A DNA stretch of 64,000 nt from Nocardioides sp. ChNu-153 (GTDB taxonomy: Bacteria; Actinomycetota; Actinomycetes; Propionibacteriales; Nocardioidaceae): assembly GCF_030466625.1 (NCBI RefSeq), contig NZ_JADEVT010000004.1, forward strand, positions 180,526 to 244,525, written 5' to 3'. The notes below the pieces were generated by a model. The model worked only from the letters and a program-made list of their open reading frames with translations. It was not told the origin of the DNA and searched no databases. The translations under genes and the position numbers were made by a program. Below, piece by piece: positions 48,917 through 57,975 of this stretch (its first letter is position 1; each line of letters opens with the position of its first letter).

Positions 48917-51900
48917 CTAGTTCGGTGGCCAGGTGTACTCGGCCGAGGCGCTCTGCCCGTTGGCGCCGCGGCAGGTGGCCGTGATGCGGCCGTTCGGGAA
49001 GCCGTAGTACGCCGTGAGCTGGGTGCGGCCGTTGCCCGCGGCGGTGTAGGTCCTCGGGACCGTCGGGGAGATCGTGCAGGTGACCTGCGCGTTCTCGAAG
49101 TTCGTGGTGGTGAGCGCGACGCGGCCGCACGAGGCGTGGACGCACGCCTCGCCGTCCGAGGGCTGGCGCCGGCACGGGTTGGCCGTGCCGTCGAGGCAGC
49201 GGTCGCCGCGGCTGATGCTGAGCGTGGGGTTCGGGCGCGGCGGCGTGCGGGTCTCCGCGGAGGCCGTGACCGGGCCGCGGCTCGGCGAGCCGTCGCGCAG
49301 GGTGACCGTGATGCGGTGCGTGGCGTCGTACCCCGCGTCGATCGTGCGGGTCGTGCCCTGCCAGCCGTCCACGCCCGACGCGGTGAAGCGCTGCGTCTCG
49401 TCGCGCCCCGGGGCGGTGAGCCGCACCTCGACCTCGGCGGGGTCGCCGTTGGTGTCGACGCGCAGGTTCCAGCGCACCTGGTTGCCCTCGCGCACCGGGT
49501 CGATCGCCACGATGTGCTCGCGCCGCAGCGGGCCGTAGGTCTGCACCGACTGCTGGTCGGACGTCGTGCACGCGCCGGCCTCGTTGCAGAGCTCGAGGGA
49601 GGCGTTCGTCGGGCCGTCGTTGGACAGGCCGGTGATGGTGGTGTCGAGCCGGCCGCGGACGTCGCCCTCGAAGCGCGTGACGCCGCCGGCGACGACGCGC
49701 ACGCGCGAGGTGGCGCCCCGCGACCCGGGCACGTCGGCCTGGACGCGGGCCGAGCCGTCGGCGCCCGTGGGCGTGATGGTCCAGGCGCCCCACTCGGCCG
49801 GGCGGCCCACGGCGGTCCACGACGCGGCGGCCCCCGCGGTCGACACGGCGTCGTCCGCGCCGCCGTTGTTGGTCGCGACCACGTCGTAGGAGTAGGTGCG
49901 CCCGTCGTAGGTGAGGCCCGCGTCGTCGCAGCTCGTGGTGGTCTGGTTCGTGCACTGCGCCAGCGGCGTGCCGTCGCGGCGCACCGTGTAGAGCAGCGGG
50001 GCGGGACCGTTGGGCGCGACGGGGTCCCACCGCAGCGTCACCGCGCCCGCGTCGCCGGGCGTGCGCTGGTCGGTGACCGTCGGCGCTCCCGGGGCGCCCG
50101 GGGCGCCGATGGACTGGAACGCGGCGCTGCGCACGGCCGGGCCCTCGCGGTAGGCGTTCTCGGCCGACACCGTGAACTGGTAGGCCCGGGAGTTGTCGAG
50201 CCCGGTGACGACCACCCCGGGCGTCGTCGTCTGCGTCTGGCCGCCGGGCCACTGCACGTAGTAGCGCTCGATGGCGGAGGTCTGCGTGGTCGGCTCGGTC
50301 CACTGCAGCGTGACCGTGCGGTCGCCGCGCGCGACCATGCGCACCTCGCCGACCGCGCCGGGCGGGGCGTCGGGCGTGGCGGGCGCCGACGTCGGGCTCC
50401 ACTCCGACCAGCCGACGGCGTTCTGGGCGCGGACGCGGAAGGAGTAGGGCTCGCCGTTGGTGAGGCCCGTGATGTCGCACCGGGTCGCGGGGCACGTCTG
50501 GGTGCCGCCCGCGTGGGCGACCTCGTAGGTCTGCACGGGCGCGCCGTTCGGCTCGGGCGCCGTCCACTGCAGCCCCACCTCCTGGCTGCGCACGCCGGGG
50601 ACCGGCACCGGCGCGGCCGGCGTGTCGGGCCGGTCGAGCACCTCGACGGAGATCGTGCCGGTCGCCTGCCGCTCGGGGCCGCCGTCGGGCACGTCGCTCA
50701 TGGTGACCGTGAACTCGGCGCGGCCGTCGACGCGGTCGGCCGTGGTGATCCGCACGGACGCGTCGCCGTCGGCCTCGGCGCCGACGCCGTCGGGGCCGGC
50801 CGTGCGCTCGACGCCGAGGATCGTGGGGCGGGCGTCGTCGACCCCGACGGTGAGGTAGGGGGCGAGGTCGACCACGCGCTCCTCGCCGGCCCGCAGGTCG
50901 CTGACCGACACAGGGGCCAGCGTGGGCCGCGGGGCCTCCACGACGCGCAGGGTGAGCACGCCCGGCTCGCTGGCCCCCGAGGTGAGCGACAGCCGGGCCT
51001 CGTCACCGGGCCGGGCCGTCGCAGCGGCCGCGACGGTGATGATGGGACCGCTGGGCTCGATCACGGAGAGGCCGTCGACGGAGGTCTCCCAGTCGGCGTC
51101 GAACGACAGGCCCTCGTCGGGGTCCGCGGTCCACACGTGGCAGCGGGCGGCGACGTCGAGGTCGACCTCCTCGCCCTGCACGACCTCGACGGGGGCCGCG
51201 GGGCAGCTGAGGATCGGGACGCTCTCGCCGACCTGCACGGGGATCGACACGACGGCACGGACGCCCTCGGGGTCGTCGACCCCGGTGCCCGTCGTGACCT
51301 CGGCGACCACGGCGGCCGGACCGGCGTACCCCGCGACCGCGCTCACCTCGAACGCGCCGGTGCCCGTCACGCGGGCGCTGACCTGGGCGGCCGGGGAGGC
51401 CCAGACGCGGTCGGACAGCGTGAACGCCACCTCGCCGCCGGCCGGGTCGGCCACCAGGTCGGCCAGCTCGCCCGTGGTGCTGCCGCCCGGGTCGACCTCG
51501 ACGAGGGCGTCGTCGAGCACGTACGGCGCACCCTCGCTCGCCGCGGGCACGAACAGCGACGCCAGCGCGGCCCCGCCGGTGCCGTCCTCGACGCGGAACC
51601 CGACGACGACGGGGTGCGCCGCGCGCACCACCTCGACGGCCCGCCCGTCGGTCGAGGCCTCGACGTCCGCGGGCGCGAAGACGTCGGTGACGACCAGCTG
51701 CTCGTCGTCGCCGTCGGGGTCGAAGGCGTCGACGAGCACGTCGACCTCGACGCCCGGGCCGCTGTCGGCCTCGCCGTACGCGTCGGGCACCACGGGCGGG
51801 TTGTCGTACGGCGTGAGCGCCCGCACCCGCACCGTGGCCCGGGAGGAGGACAGCCCGTTCGACACCTCGTAGACCACCTCGACGACGTCTCCGGCGCGCT

Positions 51901-54900
51901 CCGGCGCCGGGACGCGCAGCGGCCCCGCCTCCGCGCCCAGCTCGACGCCGGGGGGCGGGTCGACGAGGGTCACGTCGACCCGGTCGCCGGGGGCCACGAG
52001 GTCGTTCGCGAGCACGTCGACGCGCAGGTCGCGGCCCGGCTCCACCGTGACGGCGTCGTCGACCGCGAGCGGGGGCTGGGTCTCCCCCGGCGACACGACG
52101 GCCACCCGGACGCGGCCGGTGGCCACCTCGCCGTACGGGTCGGTGACGGTGTAGGTGAACTCGTCGGTGCCCGCGCTGCGGGGGTAGGCCTGGTACTCGA
52201 TCGTGTCGGCGCCGAACCCGAGCACCCGGCCCAGCCCGGGGGCCGCGCCGATGCCGGTCACGGTGACGGGGTCGCCGTCGGGGTCCACCCCGCCGGCGGG
52301 CACGCGCAGCAGGAGGCGCTCGCCGGCCACCGTGCGGCCCTCAAGCACGGGCGGCGCGGGCGGGCGGTTGGCGGCCTCGACGGGAAGCACCGTGACCTCG
52401 ACCCGGCCCGGCGCCCGCTCGCCGGCGGCGTTCGTCGCGACGTACGTGACCTGGGTGCTGAGGGTGTCGGTGAGCCCGGCCGGGGCGGCGTAGCGCACCT
52501 GGGCGCCGGAGACGAACGCGCGGCCCGGGTCCTCGGCCGTGCCGTCCGCCGAGACCACCGCGAGCTCGCCGCGCGGCAGCCCCTCGGCCTCGGGGGCCAG
52601 GGCCAGGGCGTCGCCGGCGGGGCTGAAGTCGTTCTCCAGCACCGGCACCGTCGCCACCGCGCCCGAGCGCACCACGAGGCGGTCGGTCTGCGTCACCGGG
52701 GCCGTGTCGTCGGGCGCGGGCCGCTGGGAGACGACGACCTCGCCGGTCACCGACGCCGCACCGTTGCTCACCGTGTACTCCACGACCTGCGGGTTCGGGC
52801 TGAGCGAGGCGCCGCGGGCGGCGACCTGCAGCCAGCGACCCTCCACCACGGCGACGTCGAGCTGGTCGGCCGTGCGGGCCCGCGCCGCCTGCACGACGAG
52901 CAGGCCGCCGCGGGGGTCGACGTCGTTGCCGAGCACGTCGACGGTCGACGACGCCTGGCCGTGCAGCGTCACCTGGTCGGGCACGGCGACCGGCGGGGCC
53001 GGCGGGTCCTGCGGCGCCTCGACGTCGACCCGCACCTGGCCACGGGCCGGCTCGGCGTTGCCGTACGCCGCGTCGTAGTCGAGGAAGTAGGTGCGCGCCC
53101 GGTCGGCCCGGAACGAGAGCGTGCCGCCGACGAGGTCGGTCTCCACGCGCGCGTCGCCGCTCGCCGTCACCGGGCCCGCGAGGGCCAGCTCGGCGTCCGG
53201 CGTGCCCGGGTCGGAGCCGGGGAGGTCGTTGCCCAGGGGGCGGATGGTGATGACCTCGCCCACCTCGCCGGCCACGACGTCCGGCTCGGCCGTCGCGGGC
53301 AGCGCCTCGCGCTCGGTGCGGTCCTGCACCCGGAAGGTCAGCTCGTCGGTGACGGATCCGCCGAGGCCGTCGGCGACGGTGTAGGAGACGGTCTGCACTC
53401 CGGTGCTCTGGCCGGCCTCGAAGCGCACGCGGCCCGACCCGGTGGGCCGCGCGAGCGCCGTGCCCGTGGGGTCGGCGTCGACGACGGTCCCGGTGAGGGT
53501 CAGGGGGTCGGAGTCGAGGCTGTCGCGCCAGTCGGGCAGCACGGGCACGTCGAGCACGCCGCCGGCCGGCACGACCCACTCCCGCGGGGTGTAGCCGGCA
53601 CGCGGGTGCGGATCGTTGTTCTCCCCCGCGCGGCGGGTCTGCACGGTGACCGTCGCGTGCGCGGCCGGGACGTCGGCGCGGCCGTCGTCGATGTGGTACT
53701 CGAACGTCGTCGTCGGGCCGGCGTCCTCGGGCAGGCGCACCTGGACGGTCTGGCCGTCCGGGCTGATCGTCAGGTCCACCGCGTTGCCGACCGGCGCGTC
53801 GACGGAGCGGATGGCCAGCAGCCGACCGTCGGGCGCGGTGTCGTTGTCGAGCGGGTGGAGCACCGCCGTCTGGCCGGGCCGGGCGCCGACGACGTCGGGG
53901 TTGGCGACGGGCGGACGCCGGTCGCCCTCGGCCTCCGCCTCGTCCTCCTCCGCGTCGTCGGTGTCGGTCACGCGCTGGCGGAAGGCGTCCCAGTTGTCGA
54001 GCCGGGCGGGCTGGTCGGAGTCCACGTCCCACACGGCGCCGCTGCTGCGGTCGTTGAGCACGACCTGGCCCCGGTTCGTGCGGAACACGAGGTCGCTGGC
54101 GGCGGTCGCCAGGGGCACGACGTCGCCGCCCGCTCCCCCGTCGCACCGCGTGGCGACCGACGCGTCGGGGCCGGACCACGCGCCGTACCGGCACGCGCCC
54201 AGCCGCACGGGCTCGGTCGGCGCCCCGGAGGCGCCCTCGACGAGCAGGGTGGTCGAGCCCTCGGGGCCCAGCGGCACCTCGCGCAGTCCGCTGCCGGTCG
54301 CGACCAGTACGCCGGACGCGTCGGGACCGGGCTGCTGCAGCACCGCGTCGCCGGCGAGGTCGTCCAGCTCGACCTCGAGCGTGCCGTCGTCGGCCGGCAC
54401 CAGCAGCCGCTCGGCCCCCGGGTCGAGGACCACGGGGCGCTCGCCCACGACGGTGAGCGACGCGTCCTCGCCGAGGTCCTCCGCGCCGTCGAGCTCGACC
54501 GTGCGCGGGTCCGCCGTGCCCGCCGCGTCGACCCGCACCTCGGTCAGGGTCCCGCTCGACGGCGCCAGCACCCAGGCGGTGCCGGTCGTGGAGACCGCGA
54601 GACGGGTGCCGCCCTCGACCACGTGCCCGGGGTCGAGCTGGCGGTCGAGCGCCGCGACCGGCGCGTAGACCCCGCCGTCGACCCGCTGCGCCCACAGCCC
54701 GCCGGTCGCGGGGTCGAGGACCGCCGCGGTGCCGCCGGCGAGGCGCACCTGGGCGCCGGGCGAGAAGGCGGCCTGCTCGCCCTCGGGGTGCTGCACGGTC
54801 GCCGGGTCGATCGGGGAGAGCACGCCCGCGCTCGTGTCGACACCGATGACGGCCGCGCCGTCCTGCACCACGTCGAGCTGGGCGCCGACCTGGCCGAAGA

Positions 54901-55141
54901 GCGCGCCGTCGAGCTGGCCGACGGGCTTATTGATGCGGCCCCAGGCGGAGTCGGCGTCGTTGGTGACCCACACGCCGCCGTCGTCGAGGTCGGCCTCGTG
55001 GGTGGTGAAGCCGTCGGCGGTGGCGGCGTGGACGACGAAGGCGACGAGCGCGACGACCAGCGCCAGGGTGCTCGCCAGCGTCGCGCGGCGGCGTCCGCCC
55101 CGCGCGACCGATCCGACCCTCCTGGTGCCCACGTCCCCCAC
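48917..55141 (-). CDS. Giant anchored Ig-like/FN3 surface protein
   Basis: 2,074 residues. Basic start and one hydrophobic helix (about 20-42), then a propeller-like region (about 45-370), an acidic linker (about 390-410), roughly eight or more bacterial Ig/cadherin-like modules marked by Val-Leu-x-Asn-Asp turns (about 410-1500), three FN3 domains (about 1505-1765), and a C-terminal Ig-like part with Cys pairs. There is no C-terminal anchor, so it is likely tethered by its N-terminus with the body outside. First gene of an operon with moxR, DUF58 and the tgpA-like gene. GTG 55141 is uncertain; GTG 55132 is an alternative. Confidence 0.87.
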   Translation of the reverse strand: MGDVGTRRVGSVARGGRRRATLASTLALVVALVAFVVHAATADGFTTHEADLDDGGVWVTNDADSAWGRINKPVGQLDGALFGQVGAQLDVVQDGAAVIGVDTSAGVLSPIDPATVQHPEGEQAAFSPGAQVRLAGGTAAVLDPATGGLWAQRVDGGVYAPVAALDRQLDPGHVVEGGTRLAVSTTGTAWVLAPSSGTLTEVRVDAAGTADPRTVELDGAEDLGEDASLTVVGERPVVLDPGAERLLVPADDGTLEVELDDLAGDAVLQQPGPDASGVLVATGSGLREVPLGPEGSTTLLVEGASGAPTEPVRLGACRYGAWSGPDASVATRCDGGAGGDVVPLATAASDLVFRTNRGQVVLNDRSSGAVWDVDSDQPARLDNWDAFRQRVTDTDDAEEDEAEAEGDRRPPVANPDVVGARPGQTAVLHPLDNDTAPDGRLLAIRSVDAPVGNAVDLTISPDGQTVQVRLPEDAGPTTTFEYHIDDGRADVPAAHATVTVQTRRAGENNDPHPRAGYTPREWVVPAGGVLDVPVLPDWRDSLDSDPLTLTGTVVDADPTGTALARPTGSGRVRFEAGQSTGVQTVSYTVADGLGGSVTDELTFRVQDRTEREALPATAEPDVVAGEVGEVITIRPLGNDLPGSDPGTPDAELALAGPVTASGDARVETDLVGGTLSFRADRARTYFLDYDAAYGNAEPARGQVRVDVEAPQDPPAPPVAVPDQVTLHGQASSTVDVLGNDVDPRGGLLVVQAARARTADQLDVAVVEGRWLQVAARGASLSPNPQVVEYTVSNGAASVTGEVVVSQRPAPDDTAPVTQTDRLVVRSGAVATVPVLENDFSPAGDALALAPEAEGLPRGELAVVSADGTAEDPGRAFVSGAQVRYAAPAGLTDTLSTQVTYVATNAAGERAPGRVEVTVLPVEAANRPPAPPVLEGRTVAGERLLLRVPAGGVDPDGDPVTVTGIGAAPGLGRVLGFGADTIEYQAYPRSAGTDEFTYTVTDPYGEVATGRVRVAVVSPGETQPPLAVDDAVTVEPGRDLRVDVLANDLVAPGDRVDVTLVDPPPGVELGAEAGPLRVPAPERAGDVVEVVYEVSNGLSSSRATVRVRALTPYDNPPVVPDAYGEADSGPGVEVDVLVDAFDPDGDDEQLVVTDVFAPADVEASTDGRAVEVVRAAHPVVVGFRVEDGTGGAALASLFVPAASEGAPYVLDDALVEVDPGGSTTGELADLVADPAGGEVAFTLSDRVWASPAAQVSARVTGTGAFEVSAVAGYAGPAAVVAEVTTGTGVDDPEGVRAVVSIPVQVGESVPILSCPAAPVEVVQGEEVDLDVAARCHVWTADPDEGLSFDADWETSVDGLSVIEPSGPIITVAAAATARPGDEARLSLTSGASEPGVLTLRVVEAPRPTLAPVSVSDLRAGEERVVDLAPYLTVGVDDARPTILGVERTAGPDGVGAEADGDASVRITTADRVDGRAEFTVTMSDVPDGGPERQATGTISVEVLDRPDTPAAPVPVPGVRSQEVGLQWTAPEPNGAPVQTYEVAHAGGTQTCPATRCDITGLTNGEPYSFRVRAQNAVGWSEWSPTSAPATPDAPPGAVGEVRMVARGDRTVTLQWTEPTTQTSAIERYYVQWPGGQTQTTTPGVVVTGLDNSRAYQFTVSAENAYREGPAVRSAAFQSIGAPGAPGAPTVTDQRTPGDAGAVTLRWDPVAPNGPAPLLYTVRRDGTPLAQCTNQTTTSCDDAGLTYDGRTYSYDVVATNNGGADDAVSTAGAAASWTAVGRPAEWGAWTITPTGADGSARVQADVPGSRGATSRVRVVAGGVTRFEGDVRGRLDTTITGLSNDGPTNASLELCNEAGACTTSDQQSVQTYGPLRREHIVAIDPVREGNQVRWNLRVDTNGDPAEVEVRLTAPGRDETQRFTASGVDGWQGTTRTIDAGYDATHRITVTLRDGSPSRGPVTASAETRTPPRPNPTLSISRGDRCLDGTANPCRRQPSDGEACVHASCGRVALTTTNFENAQVTCTISPTVPRTYTAAGNGRTQLTAYYGFPNGRITATCRGANGQSASAEYTWPPN

Positions 55142-55284
55142 GCCCCGACTCGTGCCGCGTACCCGGCGGTGCAGCCTAGATCACCCCGGCGACCACCGCG
55201 AAGGGAACGCGTCACCCTCGCGGTCCCCGGCCGCGGGCGGCGCGTCATGATGTCCCGGACGGTCGAGGCGCGGGGGGTGCAGCG
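55142..55284. promoter_or_regulatory. Divergent control region of the surface and kinase operons
   Basis: 143 bp between the giant gene and the FHA gene. On the reverse strand TAGGCT (near 55174-55179) would give a leader of about 30 nt for the giant gene. No clear -10 was found for the FHA-kinase side. Confidence 0.4.
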
Positions 55285-56439
55285 GTGACGGACGAGGTCG
55301 CGTACGACGCGGGCGACCGCGTGCTCGTCGGCGACGGCACGCGCTGGCTGCTGGTGGACCTCCCGTTCCCGCCGTCGGGCGAGGACGCCGACCTCGTGCG
55401 GGCCCTGTGGGACCACGCGGGGGCGCCCGACGCCGTCGAGCGCTGGGTGCGCCTGCTCGAGCGGCCCAGCCGCGCACTGCCCGACCACGCCGCCCTCGAC
55501 ACCGGGGGCGCGACCCCGCGCACCGCCACCCACGGCTCCGGGCGCGCCGAGCGGCGCGACGGCGGGTGGGAGCTGCGGCTCGGCCCCGCGGGCGGGGACA
55601 CCGACCCGTCCGGCGGCTTCCTCCGCTCCGGGGTCACCGGCGCCCGCCGGGCCCGGGTACGGCGCGCCGCACCCGCCGCTCCCCCGTCCCCGGCGCGGCC
55701 GACAGGACCGGCCGGGGACCTCATCGCGGCGATCCCGGCGGAGATCCTCGCCGCCACCGGCCCCGCCGTACCCCCGGGTGCGGACCTCCGCGCGATCGAC
55801 ACCTCCGAGCCCGCCGGCGACCCGGGCCTGCGCGGCGCGACCTCCCTGCGCCGCTCCCCGCGCCCGCCGGCCGCCCCCGGCGACCACGACGGCGCGACGG
55901 TGCACCGCGGCGCGGACGCCCACTTCCACCCGTCCACCGCCGAGACGGTGCTGGGCGTGCGCTGCGTCGCGGGCCACGCCACGCCGCCGACGTCGACGAC
56001 CTGCCGCTGGTGCGGGGCGCCCGTGCCCGAGTCGGCGCCGCAGCGCCTGCCCCGGCCCGCGCTGGGCGTGCTGCGCCTGCCCACCGGCGAGCTCGTGCCG
56101 CTCGACCGCGGGGTGCTGCTCGGCCGGCGACCCGTCGCCCCACCGGGGGGCGACTGGCCGCACCTGGTGCACCTGCCGGGCGACTCGACGTACCTCTCGC
56201 GCACCCACCTGCAGGTGCAGCTCGACGGGTGGCACGTGCTGGTGCGGGACCTGTCGTCGCGGGGCGGCACCACCCGCTACGTCCCGGGTCGGCCCGGGGA
56301 GCGGCTGCGCCCCGGTGAGGACTACCTCCTCGAGCCCGGGCACGTGCTCGACCTGGCCGACGTCTACGAGGTGCACTACCAGATCCACGGCGAGGTGCCG
56401 GCCGGCTCCGGTGGCGGGCCGCAGGGAGAGGCGCGATGA
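55285..56439 (+). CDS. Zinc-ribbon and FHA domain protein
   Basis: 384 residues. Residues 1-210 are Pro/Ala/Arg-rich with no fold recognised. A zinc ribbon (about 225-250) has Cys-Val-Ala-Gly-His, then Cys-Arg-Trp-Cys-Gly. The FHA domain (about 265-370) has Leu-Leu-Gly-Arg-Arg, Leu-Ser-Arg-Thr-His, and Asp-Leu-Ser-Ser-Arg-Gly-Gly-Thr, the phosphothreonine-binding residues. It is probably read by the kinase encoded next, which overlaps it by 4 bp. Confidence 0.88.
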   Translation: MTDEVAYDAGDRVLVGDGTRWLLVDLPFPPSGEDADLVRALWDHAGAPDAVERWVRLLERPSRALPDHAALDTGGATPRTATHGSGRAERRDGGWELRLGPAGGDTDPSGGFLRSGVTGARRARVRRAAPAAPPSPARPTGPAGDLIAAIPAEILAATGPAVPPGADLRAIDTSEPAGDPGLRGATSLRRSPRPPAAPGDHDGATVHRGADAHFHPSTAETVLGVRCVAGHATPPTSTTCRWCGAPVPESAPQRLPRPALGVLRLPTGELVPLDRGVLLGRRPVAPPGGDWPHLVHLPGDSTYLSRTHLQVQLDGWHVLVRDLSSRGGTTRYVPGRPGERLRPGEDYLLEPGHVLDLADVYEVHYQIHGEVPAGSGGGPQGEAR

Positions 56440-57923
56440 GCGGACCCACCATCCCCGGCTACACGTTCGTGCAGCACCTGGGCAGCGGCGGCTTCGCGCA
56501 CGTCTTCCTCTACGAGCAGGAGTGGCCGCGCCAGCGCGTCGCCATCAAGGTCGTGCGCCCCGACGTGCCGCTCACCGAGCGCGAGAAGCGGCTCTTCACC
56601 GCCGAGGCCGACGCGATGGCGCGGCTGGCGGACCACCCCTACATCGTCTCGGTGATCACGGCCGGCATCACCAGCCCGGCGGACGGCTCGCGGCCCTACC
56701 TCGTCATGCGCTACTGCCCGCCGCCCGACCTGGGGCTGCGGGTGCGGACCCGACCGCTGTCGGTGCCCGACGCCGTCGCGACCGGCATCAAGCTGGCCAG
56801 CGCCGTCGAGACCGCCCACCGCGCCGGCATCCTGCACCGCGACATCAAGCCGTCGAACGTGCTGGTCACGACCTACTCCGAGCCGGCGCTGTCCGACTTC
56901 GGCATCGCGGGCCGGGTCGCCGACGTGCACACCGACGCCGAGGTGCGGATCTCCTACCCGTGGACCGCGCCCGAGCTGCTCGAGGGCACCTCGAACGGCT
57001 CCGCGGCCTCCGACGTCTACTCCCTCGGCGCGACCATCTGGAACCTGCTGGTGGGCCGCTCGCCGTTCTCGATCCCCCAGGGCGACAACTCCACGCCGGC
57101 GCTCAGCGCCCGCATCCTGCACTCGCCGCCGCCGTCGACCGGTCGCACCGACGTGCCGGCGGCCCTCGACCGGCTCCTGCAGCAGGCGATGGCCAAGCAC
57201 CCGGCGCACCGGCCCGCCTCCGCGCTCGAGCTGGCCCGCTCGCTGCAGCAGGTCGAGAGCGCGGCCGGCTACGCCCGCACGGCCATCGCGGTGGAGGCGC
57301 GGCCCGACGACGGGGCCCCAGGTGCTGGGGGCGGCCCGGGTGCTGCGGGCGGGCACGACGTGCTCGACCCCGACGTCACCTCGGTCAAGCCGCTCACGGT
57401 GGTCTCCGCGTCCGGCCCCCGGTCGCTGTCGACGGACCGCGGCCGCACCGGCGGCGCCGCGGGCGGTACGACGGGGGGCCCGGGCGGCGCGCCGGGGTCG
57501 GCCGACGCGGACGATGAACCGCTGGGGCGCGGCGTCCTCGTCGCGTCCGCGCTCGGCGTCGCGGCGCTGCTGCTCGCCGCCGGCGGCCTCGTCTGGTGGC
57601 AGTCGGGCGGCGGGGGCGAGGAGCCGGTGGCCACGCCCACCTCGACGGCCGCCACGACCCCGGGCGCCCTCGCGCCCGACGCCCCCGTCGACCCGCCCGA
57701 GCTGGTCGCCGCCCCCGAGGCCGGGGGCGTGCGCTTCAGCTGGACCGCGCCGGGCGTGCGCCCCAGCGACACGTGGGAGTACCGCGTGCCGGCGACCGGG
57801 CAGGGCGCTCGCACCTCCGACACCTCCGTCGTCGTGCCGGTGGCCGAGGGCCGCACCTGCCTGCAGGTGCGCCAGATCCGCGGGGGCTACACGTCGCCGT
57901 GGGCCGACCGCTGCGCCGACTGA
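56436..57923 (+). CDS. Transmembrane Ser/Thr kinase with FN3-like ectodomain
   Basis: 495 residues. Kinase domain about 8-280: Gly-Ser-Gly-Gly-Phe loop, catalytic Lys38 in Val-Ala-Ile-Lys, His-Arg-Asp-Ile-Lys-Pro-Ser-Asn, Asp-Phe-Gly, Ala-Pro-Glu. A Gly-rich juxtamembrane linker leads to one helix (about 363-383) and an extracellular domain of about 85 residues resembling FN3 (Val-Arg-Phe-Ser-Trp-Thr-Ala-Pro) with two Cys, instead of the PASTA repeats of PknB. A receptor kinase of the envelope. Confidence 0.92.
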   Translation: MSGPTIPGYTFVQHLGSGGFAHVFLYEQEWPRQRVAIKVVRPDVPLTEREKRLFTAEADAMARLADHPYIVSVITAGITSPADGSRPYLVMRYCPPPDLGLRVRTRPLSVPDAVATGIKLASAVETAHRAGILHRDIKPSNVLVTTYSEPALSDFGIAGRVADVHTDAEVRISYPWTAPELLEGTSNGSAASDVYSLGATIWNLLVGRSPFSIPQGDNSTPALSARILHSPPPSTGRTDVPAALDRLLQQAMAKHPAHRPASALELARSLQQVESAAGYARTAIAVEARPDDGAPGAGGGPGAAGGHDVLDPDVTSVKPLTVVSASGPRSLSTDRGRTGGAAGGTTGGPGGAPGSADADDEPLGRGVLVASALGVAALLLAAGGLVWWQSGGGGEEPVATPTSTAATTPGALAPDAPVDPPELVAAPEAGGVRFSWTAPGVRPSDTWEYRVPATGQGARTSDTSVVVPVAEGRTCLQVRQIRGGYTSPWADRCAD

Positions 57924-57944
57924 GCGCAGCGGCCGGCCCACGGT

Positions 57945-57967
57945 GGGGCCCCGACGTGCGGGGCCCC
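57945..57967. terminator. Bidirectional intrinsic hairpin
   Basis: 9-bp GC stem (57945-57953 with 57959-57967), loop ACGTG, between the convergent kinase and metallophosphatase genes. Confidence 0.75.
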
Positions 57968-57975
57968 GGGGTGGG

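Noticed and set aside
49136..55288. A 2,050-codon open frame on the plus strand opposite the Ig/FN3 gene
   Set aside because: Its translation is Arg/Gly/His/Val-rich without domains; the reverse strand gives clear Ig and FN3 modules. It is a by-product of high GC and codon bias.
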